Assembly: GCA_030770545.1 (NCBI GenBank)
Contig: CM061106.1
Coordinates: 1,808,001-1,872,000 of the forward strand
DNA: 64,000 nucleotides
Reading direction: 5' to 3'
Source: Macropodus opercularis
Taxonomy: Eukaryota > Chordata > Actinopteri > Anabantiformes > Osphronemidae
The position numbers and the translations under genes were made by a program. Under the pieces are notes generated by a model. The model did no database searches and was not told where the DNA came from. It saw only the letters and a list, made by a program, of their open reading frames with translations. This document shows, in pieces, positions 55,521-64,000 of the stretch (the first letter of the stretch is position 1; each line of letters starts with the position of its first letter).

Positions 55521-57090
55521 GTAAGTCCTCACATGACTGAAATGTGTATCAACAGCCTGGAGTTGTCCTCAGCCAGAGACGTCTGCAGCTGAGCTCAATG
55601 ATTCATCTACACATTAGACACATTAACAGCTGGAATGTGTGTCTGGCCTGCTCAGGTGTAGGATCAGCAAGTGACTTTGCACAGAATGCACTATATGAAA
55701 ACCCTGTTCTACTACTATTACTACCGCTACAACTAATAATAATAATAATCCTTACCCCATGGGAGCAGCTATGAAGTGATTGCTTCATCATCCAGTCGTG
55801 ACTCAGAGCTGCAGCATAATGTGACAGAATAAAGCTGCTGTGTGACCAGTAATGAGTAAATTAATCTACATAAACAAAAGCTCAACAAGAGTTTATCATT
55901 AAACATTAAATACATGAGTGAAATGTTCAGTTCAGTTTATTTAAGGCGCCAGGAGACAACAGAGCAGCATCAACAGAACACAGGCAGGTCGTTGGTCCTG
56001 CATCTGCTCCCTGGAAAGTCTGACTGGAATCTACACACAGGTTGTTCCTACGCAGGTGGTCACATGGTCGTCTGGCTACGACTTTAAGGGTTTAGAAAGA
56101 AAGAGCAGATTAGATGTTGGCCTATAGCTGCTAGTTCTCCAGGGTTGAGAGCAGGTTTGTTCAGTGAAGGTTTGACCACAGCAGCCTGAAAAGCCTGAGC
56201 TACGTAGCAGAGACTGGTTGGTTGGATTCAATGTGGACGTGCTGATGAACGGAAGAACTTCTGTGAGTGATCTAGTTGGGATTGAGTCTAAGAGACAAGC
56301 AGTCAGACAGAGTCACCAGCAAATGAATCAATGTCTCTAATGGTTCCAATGTTCTAAGGAAAGAAATCCATGAAGTCACTGCTGCTGGTGTTTGAAGGTG
56401 CTCTGGGTCAACACAGCTATGACTCTTAGTCAGTCTGGCTCCAGAGCTGAACAGAAACCTGGGCCTGTTTTAATCCTCATTCACTGGCTGTTTCTCTGCT
56501 TCCATGGACTAATCATGGTCAGTCACACACACTGGACTTTGGCCTAAGGCAAAGATTTGAAGTCACCTCTATACCTGAAATGATAGAATGTATGGACAAA
56601 CACAACAAAGTGACAGAATGAACATCTAGGGACTGTCAGACTAGAAACTAGAAGAACTGGTTAAATGTTCACCATGTGTTGGTGTCCTCCACCTCCATGT
56701 TGTCTTCATACCCAGCAAACCACAGCATCACACTGAGCAGCACAGACTCCAACCATCAGCACCTTGGGAGGTCCAGTGGTCCTCTCCACCAGTTCTGGTA
56801 GCTTCTGCCTCTGCACCACATCTCCCTGGTTCTAGGTGTGGTTTCCCGCTCGCCAACAGGGTGAGCTCCCCACCTCCTTTCCTGCTGCTCTGGAGTCTGT
56901 CAAGTCTGCCCCATCAGCATGAAGCTACTACCTCTGAGCAGACAGCATCACCTTTATTTAGTGATGTCCACAGAGAAACAGTGAGCCAGGTTTCTGTCCC
57001 ATGGGTCACTGATAGTCCAGGAAGCAGTGGCCTCTCTGAGCCAGTACCCACACTCCTGATGGTTTCTCTCTGTCTCTGACTGTTTTTCAG
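55521..57090. other. Intron between NACHT and first LRR exon of NLR gene 2
   Basis: There is no coding exon here. An AAT microsatellite lies at about 55733-55750. No element termini were recognised. Confidence 0.6.
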
Positions 57091-57264
57091 GCTCAGTCGC
57101 TGTAACATCTCAGAAAGAGGCCTTGAAGCTCTGTCCTCAGTTCTCAGCTCCCAGTCCTCTAGTCTGAGACAACTGGACCTGAGTTACAACAACCTGCAGG
57201 ATTCAGGAGTGAAGCTACTTTCTGCTGGACTGGAGAGCCCACAGTGCCATCTGGAAAGTCTCAG
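57091..57264 (+). CDS. NLR gene 2, LRR exon 1 (174 bp)
   Basis: Acceptor at 57089-57090, donor at 57265. It reads [18 protein letters not shown] then [19 protein letters not shown]. It is intact and in phase with the NACHT exon (valine codon split across the junction). It is closer to exon A of gene 1 than to the following exons of its own gene. Confidence 0.93.
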
Positions 57265-59229
57265 GTCAGGATGTGTCCAACGTGTAAACGATGAGCTACA
57301 GCCTCACTGTTATTTTACATTTGGTTCATCACGTCTCTCTTCAAATACATTGAACACGTAGGATTTCTAGTGTCTGTAGTTAAGGCCACATTTTGGTTTG
57401 GTTTGGTTTAAATAAAAAGACACAGACAGGAAAATAAATCTAATGAGAATCTATTAGTATATTATATAAAGGCAGCATATTTGACTAATACATCAAAAAG
57501 ATATTGTTGCAGTACCTCAAACCGGACCAGAGCAGGGCCCAGATGCAGAAAGAGATGGAGACCAATCTCAAGAGACCAGATATTAGTTCAGATAACAGAG
57601 AAGGATAAACACTGTGGAACCAGAACGGAAACTGCAACACTCTGAACAGGACTGACACAAAGGTTCTGAGAGAACCAGAGACGACAGTAACAGACCTATG
57701 ACGTCAATGAATCCCTGAACACCAGAACAAAACAATCACTGCACACGACAGGAGAAGAGCAGCCAATAGAAAACTAGAACACAAAGCAGCTGCTAGAGCA
57801 GGAAGCTGACAAGGTGAAGCCAACGCCTGAGACCGACTCAATTCTAACCCACAAGAGTTAACCAAAGCAACGAACCGAGCTAGAGGCCAAGGGACAGGAC
57901 GAGGGACAGCACAAGCAGAGACACGGACCAGGGAGGACACACTAGACACACAAACCCGTGGCAAACACAATATACACACTCACTGACTGACACACAACAA
58001 ATGTGGAGAACTAAGAGGCCCCTCCTGATGGATGAAGGACCACACTGCACCAGAGAGATGAAGAAGAATCAGCCTCATTAGCCAAGGATGGAAGATGAGA
58101 GAAGATCATTCTACTGATCCCACAGTTGAGAAATTCAACTGTTACCACGGCTACAAACAATCAGCAAGAAGTGAAAGAATGAAAGTGGAGCAAAGAACAA
58201 GATCCATTATACAAATGTACGACTGTTCCAAATACCAGACACTGAACATAAAGTCCCAGATCAACTACAGCAGATGATCTGCACAGTGGCTGTTAGACTG
58301 GTTGGTTGTAGAGTCTAACAGCAGTGGATGAAGGATCTGTGGCACCGCTCCTTCCTACACTGACTCTGGATCAGTCTCCACTGAAGGAGCTGCTCAGAGC
58401 CTCCACTGTCTGATGCAGTGGCTGAGAAGCATTGAATACTTAGTATAACACTGAAAGAATGAGACTCCAGTAGCTCTGAAAGTCAATAAACATTCAGCTA
58501 CAGACCAGTGCAGAGATGTTTCAGTCCCAACCATTTGAATCCAGGATCCAATGAGATGAAACCAGACACAACTCAAACCAAAACACTTCCCACCTGGAAA
58601 GAACAGGCTGGTTATGTGAGCAAAGCACTGGAGGCAGTGAGTAGGTGGGAACTCTGCTCCTCCACCATTACAGGCTGGTTCAGAGCATCTGGAATGAGGG
58701 ACTGGTGACGTGGTCTTGATCTTCCTGGAGAAAGAAGAGTGGTTGGAGGGTAATAATAATTACATTCTGGAAGAGAAGACAAGTGTTTTGAAAGGAGCCT
58801 GAGAGAAGCTGAACATATGCAAATAAACCCTCCCTCCACAGAAGAGGAGGCTGAGGACACAACCTCCATTTATCAAGAAAGAGCTTCACGCTGAAAAGCC
58901 ACAGACAAAGAAATGGCCCACTTCACATGGATCACATGGTTTAAATGACATTTTTCACTTTCAGTCTGTTTTCAAACATTCAAACTTCTTTCTTTGTTTT
59001 ATTAACTGTGACCCAGATTTGACCTCATATTTATAGAAACGTGTCCATCATCACATGAGTAGAGAGGCTGTGAGGGGACGACATCCTCCATCTGTAGGAT
59101 CAATCTCTTCCATCCTCATCCAGCGACAGCTGTGACTGTGACTGGTTCAATTCAACCATGAACATAACCGATCAGGACAAATCTGACTGGTTATTAATGA
59201 TTCATCTACATCTTTGGTTCTTTATTCAG
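57265..59229. other. Intron between LRR exons 1 and 2 of NLR gene 2
   Basis: No exon is seen. The stretch 57500-58000 has the composition of a dispersed repeat (runs of CCAGAAC/GACACAC words), but I could not identify it or its ends. Confidence 0.45.
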
Positions 59230-59403
59230 ATTGAGTTACTGCAGGTTGTCAAAGATCAGCTGTGATTCTCTGGCCTCAGCTCTGAAGTCCAACCCGTCAC
59301 ATCTGACTCAACTGGACCTGAGTGACAACAACCTGCAGGATTCATCAGTGAAGCATCTGTGTGGTTTTCTGGAGAGTCCTCACTGTCGACTGAAGACTCT
59401 GAG
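59230..59403 (+). CDS. NLR gene 2, LRR exon 2 (174 bp)
   Basis: AG at 59228-59229, GT at 59404. Encodes [20 protein letters not shown] then [19 protein letters not shown]. It is the first member of the near-identical exon series. A distinctive [13 protein letters not shown] end marks the series. Confidence 0.93.
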
Positions 59404-60150
59404 GTCAGACTCCATGTTTTAGTTTTGTGTAGATTAATGTGATGTGAACGTTGTGCTGACGCTAAACTGCAGACATGAGGCTGATGTTCTACTGATCTAC
59501 ACTGAGGGTCTCCATGGTAACGTCTGGTTTCTTCTTCTGTGGTTTAGTCCGTTCAGTCAGAAAATATAAAACTCCAACACTTTTCTAAGGCTCCATAATG
59601 TTGGTTCTGACTCAATATTCAAATCCAAGATGCCGTAATCAGAAGTTCTGGATCTGCTTGTTTGACTCATTCCATCAGTTTGACTCCATTTCATGTTTCC
59701 TCAGTATCAAATGTTTCTGTGACGATGTCGTTCCATCAAACAGAACATTTTCTGTTTGTTTCTATAAATGTGTCACGTGTCCAGAACCTGAGTCGGACTC
59801 ATTAGTTCTGTTTGAGAACTTGAGGATCTTTAGTAGAAGCTCAGATCAATGTGTCATCACAACATGAGTGAGTCCAGATGGAGCCAGTGGTGGAGCTGCA
59901 GAGTTGAAGAGGTGAAGTCATGACGTCTGAGCTGAAGCAGCAGCTTGTTGTCATTAATATTAATGAGTCTTTGATACTGTTTGGTTGGACTGTTTTCAAC
60001 CTGCATCCTGTTGGTTCTGCTGTTTGGAGCTTTTAGTTTCTAAACTTCTACTTCCTGAAGCGTCTTCAGCTCCAAACACACGATGAGACACTGAATGGTT
60101 TCAAGCTGACTCTTTGTTTTCTCCTGTTTCATCTTTGGTTCTTTATTCAG

Positions 60151-60324
60151 ATTAAGTTACTGCAGGTTGTCAGAGATCAGCTGTTATTCTCTGGCCTCAG
60201 CTCTGAAGTCCTACCCGTCACATCTGACACAACTGGACCTGAGTGAAAACATCCTGCAGGATTCATCAGTGAAGCATCTGTGTGGTTTTCTGTAGAGTCC
60301 TCACTGTCGACTGGAGACTCTGAG
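60151..60324 (+). pseudogene. NLR gene 2, LRR exon 3 with premature TAG
   Basis: Borders are normal (AG at 60149-60150, GT at 60325) and the phase is kept. Codon 48 (60293-60295) is TAG where sister exons have GAG. Two other unusual changes, CYS for CDS and SYPS for SNPS, are present. Inclusion would truncate the receptor; skipping a 174-bp exon keeps the frame. Confidence 0.92.
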
Positions 60325-60844
60325 GTCAGACTCCATGTTTTAGTTCTGTGTAGATTAATGTGATGTGAACGTTGTGCTGACGCTAAACTGCAGACATGAG
60401 GCTGATGTTCTACTGATCCACACTGAGGGTCTCCATGGCAACGTCTGGTTTATGTTCCTGTGGTATCATTTGGTTTTAGTTTCATTCAATCCTTGTTTCA
60501 TTATCTAATTTATTTTGTATTTAATATGTTTAATTAGTCAGAAAATATCAAATCTGTGACCAGTAGCTGATGCTCCAACACTTTTCTAAGGCTCCATAAT
60601 GTTGGTTCTGACTCAATATTCAAACCCAAGATGCCATAATCAGAAGTTCTGGATCTGCTTGTTTGACTCGTTCCATCAGTTTGACTCCATTAAATGTTTC
60701 CTCAGTATCAAATGTTTCTGTGAGCTTCTAGTTTCTAAACTTCTACTTCCTGAAGCGTCTTCAGCTCCAAACACAAGATGAGACACTGAATGGTTTCAAG
60801 CTGACTCTTTGTTTCTACTGTTTCATCTTTGGTTCTTTATTCAG

Positions 60845-61018
60845 TTTGATTGGCTGCAGTTTGTCAGAGATCAGCTGTGATTCTCTGGCCTCAGCTCTGA
60901 AGTCCAACCCGTCACATCTGACTCAACTGGACCTGAGCTGGAAAAACCTGCAGGATTCATCAGTGAAGCATCTGTGTGGTTTTCTGGAGAGTCCTCACTG
61001 TCGACTGGAGACTCTGAG
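60845..61018 (+). CDS. NLR gene 2, LRR exon 4 (174 bp)
   Basis: AG at 60843-60844, GT at 61019. Starts [14 protein letters not shown] and has [19 protein letters not shown]. The convex-side residues (WKN versus DNN or HNI) differ from its sisters. Intact. Confidence 0.93.
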
Positions 61019-61545
61019 GTCAGACTCCATGTTTTAGTTCTGTGTAGATTAATGTGATGTGAACGTTGTGCTGACACTAAACTGCAGACATGAGGCTGAT
61101 GTTCTACTGATCCACACTGAGGGTCTCCATGGCAACGTCTGGTTTATTCTACTGTGGTTTCATTTGTTTTTAGTTTTATTTAATCATTGTTTCTTTATTT
61201 TATCACTGAAAATATAAACAAAACAACATTTAATCAGTCAGAAAATATCAAATCTGTGACCAGTAGCTGATGTTCCAACACTTTTCTTAGGCTCCATAAT
61301 GTTGGTTCTGACTCAATATTCAAACCCAAGATGCTGTAATCAGAAGTTCTGGATCTGCTTGTTTGACTCGTTCCATCAGTTTGACTCTATTAAATGTTTT
61401 CCCAGTAATAAATGATTCTCTGAGCTTCTAGTTTCTAAACTTGTACTTCTTGAAGCGTCTTCAGCTCCAAACACACGATGAGACACTGAATGGTTTCAAG
61501 CTGACTCTTTGTTTTCTACTGTTTTATCTTTGCTTCTTTATTCAG

Positions 61546-61719
61546 ATTGAGTCACTGCAGGTTGTCAGAGATCAGCTGTGGTTCTCTGGCCTCAGCTCTG
61601 AAGTCCAACCCGTCACATCTGACACAACTGGACCTGAGTCATAACATCCTGCAGGATTCATCAGTGAAGCATCTGTGTGGTTTTCTGGAGAGTCCTCACT
61701 GTCGACTGGAGACTCTGAG
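61546..61719 (+). CDS. NLR gene 2, LRR exon 5 (174 bp)
   Basis: AG at 61544-61545, GT at 61720. Encodes [14 protein letters not shown] and [19 protein letters not shown]. Intact. Confidence 0.93.
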
Positions 61720-62546
61720 GTCAGACTCCATGTTTTAGTTCTGTGTAGATTAATGTGATGTGAACGTTGTGCTGACGCTAAACTGCAGACATGAGGCTGA
61801 TGTTCTACTGATCCACACTGAGGGTCTCCATGGCAACGTCTGGTTTCTTCTTCTGTGGTTTAGTCCGTTTAGTGTTTAATTTAATCGTTGTCTCTTTATT
61901 TTATATATTTTTTATTTATTGTGTTTAATGAGTCAGAAAATATCAAATCTCTGATCCGTAGCTGATGCTCCAACACTTTTCTCAGGCTCCATAATGTTGG
62001 TTCTGACTCAATATTCAAACCCAAGATGCCGTAATCAGAAGTTCTGGATCTGCTTGTTTGACTGGTTCCATCAGTTTGACTCCATTAAATGTTTTCTCAG
62101 TATCAAATGTTTCGGTGACGATGTTGTTCCATCAAACAGAACATTTTCAGTTTATTTCTATAAATGAATCACGTGTCCAGAACCTGAGTTGGACTCATTA
62201 GTTCTGTTTGAGAACTTGAGGATCTTTAGTAGAAGCTCAGATCAATGTGTTATCACAACATGAGTGAGTCCAGATGGAGCCAGTGGTGGAGCTGCAGAGT
62301 TGAAGAGGTGAAGTCACGACGTCTGAGCTGAAGCAGCAACTTGTTGTCATTAATATTAATGAGTCTTTGTTACTGTTTGATTGGACTGTTTTCAACCTGC
62401 ATCCTGTTGGTTCTGCTGTTTGGAGCTTTTAGTTTCTAAACTTCTACTTCCTGAAGCGTCTTCAGCTCCAAACACACGATGAGACACTGAATGGTTTCAA
62501 GCTGACTATTTGTTTTCTACTGTTTCATATTTGGTTCTTTATTCAG

Positions 62547-62720
62547 ATTGAGTCACTGCAGGTTGTCAGAGATCAGCTGTGATTCTCTGGCCTCAGCTCT
62601 GAAGTCCAACCCATCACATCTGACACAACTGGACCTGAGTCATAACATCCTGCAGGATTCATCAGTGAAGCGTCTGTGTGGTTTTCTGGAGAGTCCTCAC
62701 TGTCGACTGGAGACTCTGAG
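62547..62720 (+). CDS. NLR gene 2, LRR exon 6 (174 bp)
   Basis: AG at 62545-62546, GT at 62721. Almost the same as exon 5 (CDS for CGS, VKRL for VKHL), in line with a recent duplication of a unit of about 1 kb. Intact. Confidence 0.93.
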
Positions 62721-63545
62721 GTCAGACTCCATATTTTTAGTTCTGTGTAGATTAATGTGATGTGAACGTTGTGCTGACACTAACCTGCAGACATGAGGCT
62801 GATGTTCTACTGATCCACAATGAGGGTCTCCATGGCAACGTCTGGTTTCTTCTTCTGTGGTTTAGTCCATTTAGTGTTTAATTTAATCGTTGTCTCTTTA
62901 TTTTATATATTTTTTTATTTATTGTGTTTAATGAGTCAGAAAATATCAAATCTCTGATCCGTAGCTGATGCTCCAACACTTTTCTCAGGCTCCATAATGT
63001 TGGTTCTGACTCAATATTCAAACCCAAGATGCCGTAATCAGAAGTTCTGGATCTGCTTGTTTGACTCGTTCCATCAGTTTGACTCCATTAAATGTTTCCT
63101 CAGTATCAAATGTTTCGGTGACGATGTTGTTCCATCAAACAGAACATTTTCAGTTTGTTTCTATAAATGAATCACGTGTCCAGAACCTGAGACGGACTCA
63201 TTAGTTCTATTTGAGAACTTGAGGATCTTTAGTAGAAGCTCAGATCAATGTGTCATCACAACATGAGTCCAGATGGAGCCAGTGGTGGAGCTGCAGAATT
63301 GAAGAGGTGGAGTCACGACGTCTGAGCTGAAGCAGCAGCTTGTTGTCATTAATATTAATGAGTCTTTGTTACTGTTTGATTGGACTGTTTTCAACCTGCA
63401 TCCTGTTGGTTCTGCTGTTTGGAGCTTTTAGTTTCTAAACTTCTACTTCCTGAAGCGTCTTCTGCTCCAAACACACGATGAGACACTGAGTGGTTTCAAG
63501 CTGACTCTTTGTTTTCTACTGTTTTATCTTTGGTTCTTTATTCAG

Positions 63546-63719
63546 ATTGAGCTGCTGCAGGTTGTCAGAGATCAGCTGTGATTCTCTGGTCTCAGCTCTG
63601 AAGTCCAACCCGTCACATCTGACACAACTGGACCTGAGTGGAAACAACCTGCAGGATTCATCAGTGAAGCATCTGTGTGGTTTTCTGGAGAATCGTCACT
63701 GTCGACTGGAGACTCTGAG
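63546..63719 (+). CDS. NLR gene 2, LRR exon 7 (174 bp)
   Basis: AG at 63544-63545, GT at 63720. Starts [14 protein letters not shown] and has [16 protein letters not shown] and FLENRHCRL. It lies 999 bp after exon 6. Intact. Confidence 0.93.
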
Positions 63720-63985
63720 GTCAGACTCCATGTTTCAGTTCTGTGTAGATTAATGTGATGTGAACGTTGTGCTGACGCTAAATTGCAGACATGAGGCCGA
63801 TGTTCTACTGATCCACACTGAGGGTCTCCATGGCAACGTCTGCTTTCTTCTTCTGTGGTTTAGTCTGTTCACTGTTTCTTTTCTAGTTTCTAAACCTCTG
63901 CTTCCTGATGAGCTATGAGACACTGAATGGTTTCAAGCTGACTCTTTGTTTTCTACTGTTTTGTCTTTGTTTTTTTTTTATTCAG

Positions 63986-64000
63986 ATTGAGTTGGTGCAG
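63986..64000 (+). CDS. NLR gene 2, LRR exon 8, cut by window end
   Basis: A poly-T and TTATTCAG acceptor precede ATTGAGTTGGTGCAG, the standard start of the series. The rest lies outside the window, as do any further LRRs and a possible B30.2 exon. Confidence 0.8.

Larger units (their letters stand above)
59230..63985 (+). repeat. Tandem exon-intron units of NLR gene 2
   Basis: Exon starts are spaced 921, 694, 701, 1001, 999 and 440 bp apart. Introns share blocks such as TCAGAAGTTCTGGATCTGCT and GAGGGTCTCCATGGCAACGT. Two introns (60325-60844 and 61019-61545) lack the same internal stretch of about 300 bp that the others have. The last intron before the window end is shortened further. Confidence 0.88.

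Noticed and set aside
57500..58000. LTR or SINE in the intron after LRR exon 1
   Set aside because: The composition is repeat-like, but no termini, target duplication or known core were found.
1..64000. CRISPR arrays, bacterial operons or prophage
   Set aside because: No regularly spaced short repeats with spacers. Split exons and retroelements show a vertebrate genome.

Overview
The window is vertebrate nuclear DNA and almost certainly teleost. It carries two multi-exon NLR (NLR-C type) immune genes built from 174-bp leucine-rich-repeat exons, one ending in a PRY-SPRY (B30.2) exon and the other starting with a pyrin domain. Between and inside them is a dense mosaic of typical fish mobile DNA: an L2/Rex1-like LINE, hAT, piggyBac, Polinton/Maverick, a tyrosine-recombinase gene fused to a SET domain, Gypsy LTR elements and a class I-like endogenous retrovirus. 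Coding pieces show GT-AG exon borders. The mobile-element genes carry many frameshifts and in-frame stops.

Layout. 1-928: LINE 3' end, inserted about 40 bp before an LRR exon. 970-2390: 3' end of NLR gene 1 (two LRR exons, linker exon, B30.2 exon). 2391-4560: unassigned AT-rich DNA with a long palindrome. 4566-4879: LINE ORF1-like fragment. 4880 to about 17.6 kb: a degraded Polinton (adintovirus-like). It has two accessory genes with the same first nine residues, one carrying a CARD domain, followed by integrase, penton-like protein, a basic core-like protein and major capsid on the plus strand. Two conserved small genes and the packaging ATPase lie on the minus strand. A 1,241-bp hAT (5256-6496) and a 2.4-kb piggyBac (13510-15929) are nested in it. 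DNA polymerase B and the cysteine protease are not visible. 18.6-24.4 kb (minus): a multi-exon SET plus zinc-finger plus tyrosine-recombinase gene. 24680-29000: a Gypsy element with a 5' LTR, broken gag and pol, and no 3' LTR. 29-35 kb: mostly unassigned.

35171-64000: NLR gene 2. It has a pyrin exon, a short linker exon, then a 16.7-kb intron 2. A 1.9-kb FISNA-NACHT exon follows, and then an array of 174-bp LRR exons that runs off the window. Intron 1 contains a solo LTR with a small retroposon nested inside. Intron 2 contains a dispersed repeat, a LINE (minus strand), a solo LTR nested in another solo LTR, and a full provirus (43014-53604, minus strand). The two 585-bp LTRs of the provirus differ at four positions.

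The most interesting signal is the Polinton accessory cassette. A leader and N-terminus are duplicated in tandem and joined to two different bodies, one of them a CARD, in an immune-gene neighbourhood. Second is the SET/tyrosine-recombinase gene. Third is the recent exon-intron duplication in the NLR LRR array, with a stop codon in one exon.
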